DNA from: Alphaproteobacteria bacterium
Lineage (GTDB): Bacteria; Pseudomonadota; Alphaproteobacteria; Rickettsiales; UBA8987
Length of the DNA stretch: 64,000 nt
Assembly: GCA_030429625.1 (NCBI GenBank)
Contig: JAUIFA010000004.1
Coordinates: 1-64,000 of the forward strand
Direction of reading: 5' to 3'
Part shown: positions 1 through 10,935 of the stretch, piece by piece
Numbering within the stretch: position 1 is the first letter of the stretch
Layout of the letters: each line of letters opens with the position of its first letter
Translations under genes and position numbers: made by a program
Notes under the pieces: model-generated
What the model saw: the letters and a program-made list of their open reading frames with translations, nothing else
The model's database searches: none
Told to the model about the DNA's origin: nothing

Positions 1-551
1 ACGAAGCCCTGCCCGGCGACATGATAGACGCCACAGACTTCTGGTCGGGTGCGGTTGGCAACGGGGATGGCGATGGGTTGATAAACAATGAATCAGTGGC
101 CAATGGCGAGCCCCAACTTTTCTTTATTCATCTAAAACAAGCCGGTTTCATAGAAGGTGCCTTTGATGGCGCATGGCCTGCTCTTATCGGCAGCACCTTA
201 CCAAATACTGATATTACTGGTGCAACCTTCTGGCCATTTGAGATTTCAGAATCAGATTATTTTAAAGCTGGCGGGGGAACAATTACCGCTGGCACAACGG
301 TTAATATACTATCTTTTGGCAAGGCTCTTTCTGGAAAGCCTCCTCAAGGCGCAGTATTTACTCCTCGTGAAGCTCATATTGTTGATTTAAAAATGGACGA
401 TGGTCTTTCACTAGAAGGAGAAATTATAGGAGGGCCATCAAGAGGTTCAACTGGATGCTCAACTGGTGGAGGGACTCCCGTTGTTGGAACGGATAATTAT
501 GATTTTGCCAGTTCTGATTTGGAATGTATCATGGGGCTAGTGCTGCCTTAA
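1..551 (+). CDS. Type IV prepilin-like protein, C-terminal part (5' end outside window)
   Basis: The reading frame is open from base 3 to the stop at 549-551, so the gene is cut by the window edge. It is a paralogue of the next gene: both share the EALPGDMIDATDFW segment and a similar ending (GCSTGG, then TDNYDF, then GLVLP). The N-terminal prepilin signal is not visible here but is expected from the paralogue. Likely an exported, PilD-processed pseudopilin or minor pilin. Bases 1-82 are identical to 811-892 in the next gene, after which the two diverge abruptly. The ATG at base 21 is an internal methionine, not the start. Confidence 0.75.
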   Translation, partial: EALPGDMIDATDFWSGAVGNGDGDGLINNESVANGEPQLFFIHLKQAGFIEGAFDGAWPALIGSTLPNTDITGATFWPFEISESDYFKAGGGTITAGTTVNILSFGKALSGKPPQGAVFTPREAHIVDLKMDDGLSLEGEIIGGPSRGSTGCSTGGGTPVVGTDNYDFASSDLECIMGLVLP

Positions 552-620
552 CGGCAATAAGTTGCACCGATTGATTTGTTTTGCTATACTCCCCCTATAT
601 GTATTTGGAAGGGTCTGGGA

Positions 621-1367
621 ATGAATTATCATAAACCTGTAAAAACCGCTGGCTTTACGTTAATTGAGATGTCGGTTGTTCTTGTTATTATCGGGCTGAT
701 TGTCGCGGCCATCATCTCTGGGCAAGATATGATTCGTACCGCGCGGATCAACAACATCATCACCGACTTTAATCACTATAAAAGCGTTGTTTCCGGCTTT
801 GACACAAAATACGAAGCCCTGCCCGGCGACATGATAGACGCCACAGACTTCTGGTCGGGTGCGGTTGGCAACGGGGATGGCGATGGGTTGATTGAAGCCA
901 ATACAGAATCTGCTTTGTTTTTTGTCCATCTCAAACAAGCTGGATTTATTGAAGGATCCTTCGATGGCGTCTTTGGTGGCAGTGGAACGGTTATTGGCAC
1001 CAACGCCCCCTACACCGACATCACAGGTGCTACCTTTTGGCCTATGGACGTGGATGAATTGCAATATTTTCAGAAAGGTTACCGTGGTTCTGGCACCTGT
1101 GCGACACTGGATTGTGTCAATATTCTGTCTTTTGGGAAGGAAGTCAGTGCCAGTTGGCCTTTTAATCCGGTTTTTACCCCTCGTGAAGCCCATATTATGG
1201 ATTTAAAAATGGACGACGGGCTGGCTGGGGAAGGGGAAATATTAGCCGGCCCTGAAAGAGGGTTAAGTGGCTGTTCTACCGGCGGAACAACGCCAGCCAT
1301 AGGAACAGACAATTACGACTTTACCAACAAAGATCTGGAATGTGTTATCGGGCTAGTACTGCCTTAA
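621..1367 (+). CDS. Type IV prepilin-like protein
   Basis: 248 aa from the ATG at 621, which follows a weak purine-rich stretch. Residues 8-16 carry the prepilin cleavage motif KTAGFTLIE with the conserved glycine before Phe and Glu at +5. A hydrophobic helix to about residue 36 (SVVLVIIGLIVAAIISG) follows, then a helical spine and a variable globular domain. This architecture means processing and N-methylation by a prepilin peptidase and assembly in a type IV pilus or type II secretion-like machine. The globular part is not a recognised pilin family. It is a tandem paralogue of the truncated upstream gene. No pilus assembly genes are in the window. An in-frame start at 576 exists but would put an extra 15 residues ahead of the signal. 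Confidence 0.8.
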   Translation: MNYHKPVKTAGFTLIEMSVVLVIIGLIVAAIISGQDMIRTARINNIITDFNHYKSVVSGFDTKYEALPGDMIDATDFWSGAVGNGDGDGLIEANTESALFFVHLKQAGFIEGSFDGVFGGSGTVIGTNAPYTDITGATFWPMDVDELQYFQKGYRGSGTCATLDCVNILSFGKEVSASWPFNPVFTPREAHIMDLKMDDGLAGEGEILAGPERGLSGCSTGGTTPAIGTDNYDFTNKDLECVIGLVLP

Positions 1368-2107
1368 CGGGATGGAGCCGAACCCTTATCTTCTTCTTTG
1401 TCGGGGCCTTTTCTTTGTTCGCCTATGATATCTCTCCACGCAGTTTCAGCAACTGTATTTGAAGGAGGAGAAGTGCTGCCCTGTCTAGGAGGTGTGCCTT
1501 CTGCTTTTGCCCCTTTTTTTGTGGCCTCAAACTCTTTCTCCAACTCCCAAACCCTTCTTGTACCTTCTGTCGCAAGACCTTTTTTGACAAATTCTTCCTG
1601 CTCTTCAACTTCGCGCATGGTTCTTGTGCCATTGTCTTTTGGGGCCCTTACCCTCCGTGCGATTTCTTCTCCATCAATATGGGGCGCCTCTTCTATTTTT
1701 TCATCCGCCCGTGCGGCTCTTTTTACTGCTGGTAAAGAAGCTTTTATTTTGTTCAATATTTTTGTATCACCCATTATCGAACCAGCCCAATCAACCGCCT
1801 CTCCGAACATATATTTAGCTTTAGCTCCCACATAACCAATAGACCAGCTCGCCACATAGGTAGCTCCCACCATTACCGCACCTGTGACCACTGCCCCACC
1901 AAGAAAAATAAGCGGTCCTGTTGCGAAAAATCCTGTCACCGCAGCACCCAATACCAGCCCAGCCACACCAAGAGCAATCGCCAACTTTGTCGTTGGCGTA
2001 TCTTTGTATGAAAGGGCATCTTTATCCATAATTCTAGGGTTTTCCCATATAGGGCGATTCTTAGAACCTGAGCCATTCTCCATACTACTTTGATCGTCTT
2101 CTGTCAT
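1364..2107 (-). CDS. Hypothetical membrane protein with charged C-terminal tail
   Basis: 247 aa from the ATG at 2107; a GTG at 2116 is an alternative start. Residues about 38-92 hold two hydrophobic helices rich in Gly/Ala (AIALGVAGLVLGAAVTGFF and LIFLGGAVVTGAVMVGA). The remaining 150 residues are highly charged, helix-prone and proline/serine-rich at the end. I do not recognise a family. It is convergent with the prepilin gene and their stop codons overlap by two bases. Its position beside prepilin genes does not by itself assign a role. Confidence 0.6.
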   Translation of the reverse strand: MTEDDQSSMENGSGSKNRPIWENPRIMDKDALSYKDTPTTKLAIALGVAGLVLGAAVTGFFATGPLIFLGGAVVTGAVMVGATYVASWSIGYVGAKAKYMFGEAVDWAGSIMGDTKILNKIKASLPAVKRAARADEKIEEAPHIDGEEIARRVRAPKDNGTRTMREVEEQEEFVKKGLATEGTRRVWELEKEFEATKKGAKAEGTPPRQGSTSPPSNTVAETAWRDIIGEQRKGPDKEEDKGSAPSR

Positions 2108-2274
2108 AAAACACACTTTTGTTTAAAATCTATCCACTGTAACTATAGCAGCTATAGATTAAAAAATCGTTAACATTATTATAACAGAGCATGGTTAGTT
2201 GAAAACTTGCTTATTTCATCATTGCCTGATATACAGTTTTTTGAATCTAGATATGGAATTTAAGGAATTCATAG

Positions 2275-3804
2275 ATGAAAACAACCATCGTCCAACAGCT
2301 TGAAGAAAAACGCCGAGGCGCACGCCTTGGAGGTGGTCAAGAACGCATAGATGCCCAGCATAAGCGAGGCAAGCTTGCCGCCAGAGAGCGCCTTGAAGTG
2401 TTGCTTGACCCAGAATCGTTTGAAGAAATTGGTATGTTCGTTGAACATCGTTATCACGATTTTGGTATGGAAAAAAACCGTATTCCCGGCGATGGGGTGG
2501 TCACCGGCCATGGCACCATCAACGGACGCCTTGTCTTTGTTTACAGTCAGGATTTTACCGTTCTTGGTGGCTCAATGAGCGAAGCAAACGCCAATAAAAT
2601 CTGCCAAATTATGGACATGGCCATGAAGGTGGGAGCACCAGTCATTGGGCTGAACGATTCGGGCGGAGCACGTATTCAAGAGGGGGTGGGTTCACTTGGC
2701 GGCTATGGTGAGATTTTCCAACGCAATGTCAATGCTTCTGGCGTGATCCCGCAGATGTCGATGATTATGGGTCCGTGCGCTGGTGGCGCGGTCTATTCTC
2801 CGGCATTGACCGATTTTACCATGATGGTCAATAACACATCCTATATGTTTGTCACTGGTCCTGACGTGGTGAAGACCGTAACGCATGAAGAGGTTACTCA
2901 GGAAGAATTGGGGGGCGCGCAGACCCATACACAAAAAACTGGTGTGGCTGATATCCGCTTTGACTGCGACATTGATGCACTGATTCAGGCGCGGCGTTTG
3001 TTTAATTTTCTGCCTTCTTCCAACCGTGAAGCCCCTCCTGTGCGGATGACGGAAGACCCGGCTGACCGGATTGACCTATCCCTCAACACATTAATTCCTG
3101 AAAACCCGAACAAGCCTTACGACATGATGGAGTTGATTAACCGCGTGGTGGATGAAGGAGATTTTCTTGAAATAAAACCCGAATATGCCAAGAATATCCT
3201 TGTAGGATTTGGCCGAATGAGCGGTTCTACCGTAGGGTTTGTGGCCAATCAGCCCATGCATCTGGCGGGCTGTTTGGATATTGACGCGTCCACCAAAGCC
3301 GCACGTTTTATCCGCTTTTGTGACGCATTTAACATCCCCATTGTTACCTTTGTCGACGTACCCGGCTTTCTTCCTGGGGTTAATCAAGAACATAACGGCA
3401 TTATCAAACACGGTGCAAAATTACTCTATGCTTATGCGGAGGCCACCGTACCAAAGATTACCATTGTCACCCGCAAGGCCTATGGTGGTGCTTATATCGT
3501 GATGAATTCCCGCCACCTAAAAGGGGACATTAATTATGCTTGGGCGGACGCAGAGATTGCGGTTATGGGGGCCGATGGTGCATCAAGAATTCTTTTCCGT
3601 AGCGAAGAGGAGGAACAACGTAAAGTGTTGGAAGAGGATTATAAACAGCGTTTTTCCAGCCCGTTCGTTGCTGCATCAAGAGGGTTTATTGACGATGTCA
3701 TACGCCCACAAAACACGCGCTGGAGGATTTGCCGTGCCCTAACCTTATTGCGAGACAAAGAGGTTACCACCCCGTGGAAGAAACATGATAATTTGCCGTT
3801 GTAA
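2275..3804 (+). CDS. pccB: Propionyl-CoA carboxylase beta chain (carboxyltransferase)
   Basis: 509 aa, the usual length for PccB. It transfers carboxyl from carboxybiotin to propionyl-CoA, giving methylmalonyl-CoA, in a cytosolic complex with PccA. Family signatures are visible: the SGGARIQEG oxyanion-hole segment (about 128-136), [17 protein letters not shown] near 165-181, and the second crotonase-like half with FVDVPGF and [11 protein letters not shown] (about 362-412). The ATG at 2275 follows TAAGGAAT. pccA starts 21 bases after the stop, so the two are co-transcribed. A broader acyl-CoA carboxylase specificity cannot be excluded from sequence alone. No methylmalonyl-CoA mutase is in the window. 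Confidence 0.92.
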   Translation: MKTTIVQQLEEKRRGARLGGGQERIDAQHKRGKLAARERLEVLLDPESFEEIGMFVEHRYHDFGMEKNRIPGDGVVTGHGTINGRLVFVYSQDFTVLGGSMSEANANKICQIMDMAMKVGAPVIGLNDSGGARIQEGVGSLGGYGEIFQRNVNASGVIPQMSMIMGPCAGGAVYSPALTDFTMMVNNTSYMFVTGPDVVKTVTHEEVTQEELGGAQTHTQKTGVADIRFDCDIDALIQARRLFNFLPSSNREAPPVRMTEDPADRIDLSLNTLIPENPNKPYDMMELINRVVDEGDFLEIKPEYAKNILVGFGRMSGSTVGFVANQPMHLAGCLDIDASTKAARFIRFCDAFNIPIVTFVDVPGFLPGVNQEHNGIIKHGAKLLYAYAEATVPKITIVTRKAYGGAYIVMNSRHLKGDINYAWADAEIAVMGADGASRILFRSEEEEQRKVLEEDYKQRFSSPFVAASRGFIDDVIRPQNTRWRICRALTLLRDKEVTTPWKKHDNLPL

Positions 3805-3825
3805 ACATTAGGATGTGAGCACACT

Positions 3826-5856
3826 ATGTTCAAGAAGATACTTATCGCCAATCGTGGAGAAATCGCCCGTCGTATTATTAGAACCTGTAAAAGGATGGGG
3901 ATTAAAACCGTCGCGGTTTATTCTGAAGCGGACACCAACACCTTGCACGTGGCCGAGGCAGACGAAGCGGTGTATATTGGCCCTTCACCGGCAGATCAAA
4001 GCTATCTGGTGATTGAACATATTCTTGATGCTGTACGCCAAAGCGGTGCTCAAGCCGTGCACCCAGGCTATGGTTTTCTTTCTGAAAACACACTGTTTGC
4101 TGAGGCGCTGCGTAAAGAGGGCGTGGCTTTTATCGGGCCTACTCCCGATGCCATTGCCAAGATGGGAGATAAAATTGAGGCCAAAAGAATTGCTGAAAAG
4201 GCCAAAGTTTCTACTGTTCCTGGTGATGACTCTGATATTACCACTGCACGTGATGCGGCAAGAATCGCCGCCAAGATTGGCTTCCCTGTGATGATAAAGG
4301 CTGCTGCCGGTGGCGGTGGTAAAGGCATGCGCATCGTGCATAAAAAATCTGAAGTTGAACAAGCCTTTAAGTCAACACGTAACGAAGCCAAGAAAAGTTT
4401 TAGCAGTGATCGAATCTTTATTGAGAAGTTTATTGAAAATCCACGTCATATTGAAATTCAGATTCTGGCAGACAAATATGGAAAAGTGGTTTGTTTGGGT
4501 GAACGGGAATGTTCTATTCAACGCCACCATCAAAAGGTGATTGAAGAGGCTCCAAGCCCTTATATTACTGAAAAAACCCGCCAGAAAATGTACGAGCAAT
4601 CTATTTCTCTGGCTAAGAATGTTGGCTACCAATCGGCGGGTACCATTGAATATATTATGGATCAGAAACAAAATTTCTATTTTCTGGAAATGAACACACG
4701 TTTGCAGGTAGAGCATCCTGTCACCGAAAATGTTACCGGACTGGATCTTGTGGAACTAATGATTAGGATTGCCTGGGGAGAACGTCTGCGATTGAACCAG
4801 AAAGATGTAAAAATAAAAGGGCACTCCATCGAAACACGCATCTATGCGGAAGACCCTGAACGTAGGTTCTTACCCTCTACAGGACGGATCACCGAATATA
4901 AAGAGCCTAAACATACCGATAAAGTTCGGGTCGATAGTGGTGTTTATGCCGGAGATGAGATCAGTATTTTCTATGACGCAATGATTGCTAAGCTCATCAC
5001 CTATGCGCCTACGAGAGCCGATGCCATTAAGTTTATGCAACGGGCGTTGGGGGAGTATGTCATTAGTGGCATTTCCCATAATATCAGCTTCTTAGAAGCG
5101 TTGATGTCGCATCCGCGCTTTGCGGAAGGTAATTTGTCTACTAATTTTATTGAAGAGGAGTACCCAGATGGATTCTCTGGTGCAGAATTGGATGAAGAAC
5201 GTACCAAAGCATTGCTGAGTGTGGGCTTGTATATTTTCCTTGAAGATGCCAAACGCGCGCGGGAAATTTCTGGCCAATTGCCCGATCGAAAACGCCAACT
5301 TTCAACACGGTGGGTGGTGTCAGTGGGGGATCAGAGCTATTCTGTAAGTGTTCAGAATCGTAAAGACGGTTATGATATTCGCTACGAAGAGCATTTCTTT
5401 AGCATTTACAGCAACTGGGTCTTAGGAAGTCGCTTGTTTCAAGGAGTGATGGATGGACGTCATATCAACGTGAAGATTGAACATACTCCTGGCGGATATA
5501 TGCTTACTCATGCCGGAGTGACGGTAAAAGTGACAGTAAGAACCCCACGTGTAGCAGAGCTGGCACGTTATATGCCGGAAGTGGACAATTCTCTGGGTGC
5601 TATGACCTTGTCCGCACCTATTTCAGGCAGAGTTGTAGAAATCAAAGTCAAAGAGGGGCAGGCCGTTTCTGCGGGCAGCCCCTTGATGACTCTCGAAGCA
5701 ATGAAAATGGAAAATGTCTTTTACGCCGAGAATAATGTGGTGATCGATAAAATCCTAATTGCCGAGGGTGATTCTGTGCAAGTCAACGAAACTATTTTTG
5801 AGTTTGCGTTGGCAGGGAACGAAGAGAAGAAAGAAAAGAAGGCCAAAAAGAAGTAA
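3826..5856 (+). CDS. pccA: Propionyl-CoA carboxylase alpha chain (biotin carboxylase + biotin carrier)
   Basis: 676 aa. N-terminal biotin carboxylase domain (KILIANRGEIARR at residues 3-15, the Gly-rich ATP loop AAAGGGGKGMR near 160, and EMNTRLQVEHPVTE near 290). A middle region follows that corresponds to the BT domain holding the beta chain. The C-terminal biotinyl domain has EAMKMEN, with the biotinylated Lys at about residue 627. The last residues form a lysine/glutamate-rich tail (EEKKEKKAKKK), which is unusual but short. It catalyses ATP-dependent carboxylation of biotin. Operon partner of pccB. Confidence 0.92.
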   Translation: MFKKILIANRGEIARRIIRTCKRMGIKTVAVYSEADTNTLHVAEADEAVYIGPSPADQSYLVIEHILDAVRQSGAQAVHPGYGFLSENTLFAEALRKEGVAFIGPTPDAIAKMGDKIEAKRIAEKAKVSTVPGDDSDITTARDAARIAAKIGFPVMIKAAAGGGGKGMRIVHKKSEVEQAFKSTRNEAKKSFSSDRIFIEKFIENPRHIEIQILADKYGKVVCLGERECSIQRHHQKVIEEAPSPYITEKTRQKMYEQSISLAKNVGYQSAGTIEYIMDQKQNFYFLEMNTRLQVEHPVTENVTGLDLVELMIRIAWGERLRLNQKDVKIKGHSIETRIYAEDPERRFLPSTGRITEYKEPKHTDKVRVDSGVYAGDEISIFYDAMIAKLITYAPTRADAIKFMQRALGEYVISGISHNISFLEALMSHPRFAEGNLSTNFIEEEYPDGFSGAELDEERTKALLSVGLYIFLEDAKRAREISGQLPDRKRQLSTRWVVSVGDQSYSVSVQNRKDGYDIRYEEHFFSIYSNWVLGSRLFQGVMDGRHINVKIEHTPGGYMLTHAGVTVKVTVRTPRVAELARYMPEVDNSLGAMTLSAPISGRVVEIKVKEGQAVSAGSPLMTLEAMKMENVFYAENNVVIDKILIAEGDSVQVNETIFEFALAGNEEKKEKKAKKK

Positions 5857-5860
5857 CCAA

Positions 5861-7264
5861 TTATTCTTTGACCAATACTGAGTACACCTTACCCTTATAG
5901 GCCTCGTGCCAACCAAGATCGTCAATGAGGATGTAGCGCATTAATCCGTCAGATGGCAGAATGGCGGCCGTCATACTGTATTTTTCTAATATGGACTGCC
6001 AATCTTCATTTCGGTTGTCTATATTAATATGGTCTTCTAACACTTCTTCGCTGTAGGCCGTGTCTGCTCGCCCATCGACAAATATTTTTAGCTTGCCCTT
6101 GCTGTAATAGATAAGCTGTCCGCCATCACCATAACCATTAAGAAAGTTTCGTTCTGGATAATGCTCTAAAGCAAATTCGACGGCCACCTGAATATCCGGT
6201 TGCTCTTTTTCTTTGATTTCTACCATGGTACTCAACAAAACAACCGCCACCAAAACGGAGAAACCCAGACTTCTTAAACGGAACATTATGTCTTGCGCCC
6301 TTGCCTCAATAGGAAATGTCTGGTGAGGCTTAAATGAGGCAATGGAAAGAGCGATATAAGGAGCGGCCAACAAAGCAAACACACTGAAATTACGGCCGGC
6401 ATCCAGCCCCATAAACACAAAGCCGAAGGTAATGATTTTGTCGGCCAGAGGGATGTCCTTTAGCCGTAAGTTGGTGACCAATAAAAATACTGCAAATAAC
6501 GGCGTGGTAGCTGGGCTGGAAAACACTCGAATCGGTTGCCATTCAGAAATATAAGGCTTCATGACCGAGTCCAACGTGCGCAATATCCCAGGAATAATAT
6601 GCCAGCCAAGTGGCGTAAGAAACATGGCAAAGAAGCACAACACACCAACGATAAAAAGCTGCTTAAACCATGTCCAGTTTTTATGCACGATGGATTCCAA
6701 ACCATAAGAGCCAATGAGGATCAACCCCACCAATACACTGCCGTGGAAATTCGCCCAGATAACGGTCAACAGCGGCAGAACATACAATGCTGTGCTGGAT
6801 TGCCGTGATTTTTGCAGCTGAAAATGAAAGATTAGCGCCAAGATAAAAGACAACAGATGCGGCCGCAGGGACAGGGCAGGGCTGATGGCAAAACCGCATA
6901 AGAAGGTGGCGATCAGCGCCACCTCTATGCTTACATTACGGCTATAGATATTTCTAAACAAAAAACCAATAACGGTGGCCGCCAACGCAAGGCGTATAAT
7001 CTCTAGGCCATGATAACCAAAACGCTCATGCACCATACTTAAGACAACATCAAAACTCCAAGACAAATTATACCACCTCGCGTCTCCGGCAGAATGTGAC
7101 CAAGGGTCGTGCAGAGGAATACCATGCTCGCGAATATAATCGCCTGCCGCAATGTGCCAGTATGTATCAGGGAAATGTAGAATATCTGGCGAAAGAAAGT
7201 TAAACCAGGCAATGGCAAAAAGAATGATCGGCGGGATAAACCCGTTAGGAATGATTCGCTGCAT
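5861..7264 (-). CDS. Polytopic membrane protein, GT-C glycosyltransferase-like
   Basis: 467 aa with about ten hydrophobic helices and a soluble C-terminal part from about residue 370. Near the N-terminus, after the first helix, is DTYWHIAAGDYIREHG followed by DPWSH, a pattern typical of the first periplasmic loop of GT-C enzymes that use polyprenyl-phosphate sugars. The gene overlaps the upstream GT2 gene by one base (TAATG), which predicts coupled translation. GT2 enzymes of this type make the polyprenyl-phosphate sugar and GT-C partners transfer it across the membrane. The actual acceptor is unknown. No specific family name is claimed. Confidence 0.65.
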   Translation of the reverse strand: MQRIIPNGFIPPIILFAIAWFNFLSPDILHFPDTYWHIAAGDYIREHGIPLHDPWSHSAGDARWYNLSWSFDVVLSMVHERFGYHGLEIIRLALAATVIGFLFRNIYSRNVSIEVALIATFLCGFAISPALSLRPHLLSFILALIFHFQLQKSRQSSTALYVLPLLTVIWANFHGSVLVGLILIGSYGLESIVHKNWTWFKQLFIVGVLCFFAMFLTPLGWHIIPGILRTLDSVMKPYISEWQPIRVFSSPATTPLFAVFLLVTNLRLKDIPLADKIITFGFVFMGLDAGRNFSVFALLAAPYIALSIASFKPHQTFPIEARAQDIMFRLRSLGFSVLVAVVLLSTMVEIKEKEQPDIQVAVEFALEHYPERNFLNGYGDGGQLIYYSKGKLKIFVDGRADTAYSEEVLEDHINIDNRNEDWQSILEKYSMTAAILPSDGLMRYILIDDLGWHEAYKGKVYSVLVKE

Positions 7265-8223
7265 TAGTCTTTAAAGCCCTTCTTTTCATTGATAATATAC
7301 AGAGGGCGGTGTTTTACCTCTTTATAGATACGACTGATATATTCCCCTTGAATCCCAAGGCTTATAAGCTGAATGCCCCCAATAAACAGTACCACCGTAA
7401 TCAACGAAGCATAGCCGGGAACGTCTACCCCATAGATAATTGTTTTGGCGATCAATGTACCCGCATAAATGAACGACACCAACGAAATTATAATCCCCAC
7501 ATAGGTCCATATTTTTAAGGGTGCAGAGGTAAATCCAAAAATTCCGTCCAGTGCGAACTGCCATAATTTCCACATGTTCCAGCTTGTCTTCCCAGCATGT
7601 CTAGGATCACGGTCAAAATAGACCGAAGTGGTTTTAAAGCCTGGCCAAGCCAATATTCCTTTCATAAAACGGCTGCGCTCAGGTAATTGTTTGATTGCAT
7701 TGACCACCTTCCTATCCAACAGACGGAAATCACCTGTATTGGCGGGAATGTTAATATGGGATATCTTACCAATGATTTTATAAAAGGCCGAAGCAGTAGC
7801 CTTCTTTAAGTACGTCTCTCCCTGACGATTTTTACGAGTGGCCAAGACCACATCAAATCCCTCCCGCCATTTCTCAATCATTTCAGGAATCAGAGAAGGA
7901 GGGTCTTGCAAATCCGCATCTATGGGGATCACAATATCCCCAGAAGCATGTTCCAACCCGGCCGAAAGAGCGATTTCTTTCCCAAAATTGCGTGAAAAAG
8001 AAAGGATTTTTACTCTCTCATCCTTATTACTAATTTCACAAAGCATATCGTAGCTTTTATCCTGACTGCCATCGTCCACACAAATAATCTCCCAATCGGA
8101 AAGCAATTTCTGCTCCTGACATTCCTGTAAAACTTTGTTCATAACGTCAAAAAAGTTTGCAATGACCTCTTCTTCGTTAAAGATTGGGACAATTATGGAC
8201 AAATAACTGTTTTGTTTTTTCAT
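7264..8223 (-). CDS. Polyprenyl-phosphate glycosyltransferase (GT2, DPM1/GtrB-like)
   Basis: 319 aa from the ATG at 8223; a TTG one codon earlier is possible. Residues 1-230 form a GT-A domain: SIIVPIFNEEEVI at the N-terminus, CVDDGSQDKSYD, and the metal-binding DADLQDPP. Two C-terminal helices (about 235-300) anchor it in the inner membrane, as in GtrB and ArnC. It likely transfers a sugar from a nucleotide donor to undecaprenyl phosphate for use by the coupled downstream GT-C-like protein. The sugar cannot be read from the sequence. Confidence 0.85.
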   Translation of the reverse strand: MKKQNSYLSIIVPIFNEEEVIANFFDVMNKVLQECQEQKLLSDWEIICVDDGSQDKSYDMLCEISNKDERVKILSFSRNFGKEIALSAGLEHASGDIVIPIDADLQDPPSLIPEMIEKWREGFDVVLATRKNRQGETYLKKATASAFYKIIGKISHINIPANTGDFRLLDRKVVNAIKQLPERSRFMKGILAWPGFKTTSVYFDRDPRHAGKTSWNMWKLWQFALDGIFGFTSAPLKIWTYVGIIISLVSFIYAGTLIAKTIIYGVDVPGYASLITVVLFIGGIQLISLGIQGEYISRIYKEVKHRPLYIINEKKGFKD

Positions 8224-8339
8224 CAATTCTACGCTTACTTAAATGAATCTTTTCGGGGAATTATAATCGAAAAATAAAATATTGCTAGAAGATATAAATC
8301 GGGGTAAACAACCACCTGTCTTATGTTATTACATCTTAA

Positions 8340-9551
<1,212 letters not shown>

Positions 9552-9557
9552 AATGTT

Positions 9558-10574
9558 ATGTTCAAAAGAGCCTACAAAATTTCTCCTAGTGCACATAAAT
9601 CCAATTACATAAAACATGCAGCCGTTGATTTAGAAAATAATTCTGCCTTTTGGTGTTATGGGCATAAGGATAATAGTCGTGAACCACACTATATTTATCT
9701 CCTAGAACATGAAGGAAGATGTTACCCATTTCTAAGCTCAGGTACATTTAAAACAGATCTCCGGATTGGTCATTGGGTTGTTGGCGAGATATCTTTTTTT
9801 TGCCAAACAAAAGATTACTTAATGTCTAAAACCAATTTTAAGGAAATAGATTTGGTTGGCATTAATAGTTTTTGTTACGAATATGAATCTATAGAACATT
9901 ATCAGAAAATTATTTCTATCATACAGAAAGCCGTTCAGGTCCTTTACAGCGGTCCGTCGAGCCCATATTTACTATCAGCCCCCTGCTTTCTATACGATAT
10001 ATTTTTCCCCGAGATTCCTCTAAATTTGGCCATTAAAGCAGAATCACCACCTATCGAAGAACAACGTCCAAAAGACCTTTCTTTTCAAGCTTTATATAAC
10101 ATAGCCTCTCTGATGCATGGCCATCAACTATTAAAGAATCTGGGTTATTCTACTTCTAAACCTCCCTTTAAAGTTAGTGAAAAGGATCTTAATGAATTAA
10201 AAAAGAAAAAATCTGCACACGCTATCCAACTGGCAAAGACATACATAGAAGAATCTATTCCTTACATGCCATTTGAAGAGGTAAAAGATTATTTCTCTAG
10301 AGCAAATAAAAATAATGAATTGTTAGAGTTTGAAGAAATTACTTCATATTTACTAGTGTTAAATAATGACAAGGCCCGCATGGGTCCATACAAGAAGATA
10401 GGAATAATACACTCGGGTATTCTTTTTAGTGAAGATTTTCTCTCTCTTCTAGAGAAAATCTATAAACATAAATATGCTAATGTTTTTAAAAGCTTTGGAG
10501 AAATGCTAGCACGGTTGCTTCTAGAGTTAGAAAAAGAAGGTTTGTTCTATGCAATATCTGAACAACATCAGTAA
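9558..10574 (+). CDS. Hypothetical protein, 338 aa
   Basis: Not recognised. The ORF begins six bases after aatA. Its codon use is much more A/T-rich than aatA (many TTA, AAT, ATA and AAA codons), suggesting either relaxed selection or acquisition. It is soluble, with no signal peptide or membrane helix. The first half is rich in aromatic residues (FWCYGHKDN, SHYIYLLEHEG-like segments); the second half is lysine/glutamate-rich and helical. No catalytic motif was found. The start could be the ATG at 9558 or a later in-frame codon, since no clear ribosome site is visible. Confidence 0.6.
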   Translation: MFKRAYKISPSAHKSNYIKHAAVDLENNSAFWCYGHKDNSREPHYIYLLEHEGRCYPFLSSGTFKTDLRIGHWVVGEISFFCQTKDYLMSKTNFKEIDLVGINSFCYEYESIEHYQKIISIIQKAVQVLYSGPSSPYLLSAPCFLYDIFFPEIPLNLAIKAESPPIEEQRPKDLSFQALYNIASLMHGHQLLKNLGYSTSKPPFKVSEKDLNELKKKKSAHAIQLAKTYIEESIPYMPFEEVKDYFSRANKNNELLEFEEITSYLLVLNNDKARMGPYKKIGIIHSGILFSEDFLSLLEKIYKHKYANVFKSFGEMLARLLLELEKEGLFYAISEQHQ

Positions 10575-10668
10575 TTTCAAGAAGAAATACACACGAAACG
10601 GACAAAATCGTGTAAACTTGACAAATCTTTTAAGTTATTTAACTTCTTTTCCAGAAAATAAGCCTAAC

Positions 10669-10935
10669 CTACCGCCCGAAAACACGAGAGCCGCGTTCAC
10701 GCATCGTAGACTTGCTTCGTTTGATCGAACCGCGCATGCTGGTAACTTTGTCACGCCAGTGGTGATCTCCCCCATCCAGCACACCTTCCTTGCTGGGGGT
10801 CATCGTACCACCGGAAGAAACCTGAGCCAGTTTTTGTTGTTCTTGGTGGATCTTTTTAGTGTGATCCTTAATAAACTGCTTCTTATTCTTCTGCTGGTAA
10901 TATTCTTTTTTGGTCTCAGGTGGTTTCTCGCCCAT
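10669..10935 (-). CDS. Small basic protein, 88 aa, unknown
   Basis: 88 aa, rich in Lys, Gln and Glu. The N-terminal half (KKEYYQQKNKKQFIKDH) is probably helical; the C-terminal half has GGDHHWRDKV and ends RERGSRVFGR. Its ATG at 10935 overlaps the stop codon of the 41-aa gene upstream (TAATG), with GAGAG just before it, which supports translational coupling. The overlapping plus-strand ORF of 180 aa is hydrophobic nonsense with no ribosome site, so the minus strand is preferred. The function is unknown. Confidence 0.6.
   Translation of the reverse strand: MGEKPPETKKEYYQQKNKKQFIKDHTKKIHQEQQKLAQVSSGGTMTPSKEGVLDGGDHHWRDKVTSMRGSIKRSKSTMRERGSRVFGR

Noticed and set aside
660-1193. Minus-strand ORF of 177 aa across the prepilin gene
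   Set aside because: Shadow of a well-supported prepilin frame; no family features.
3985-4716. Minus-strand ORFs over pccA
   Set aside because: Antisense shadows of a conserved biotin carboxylase domain.
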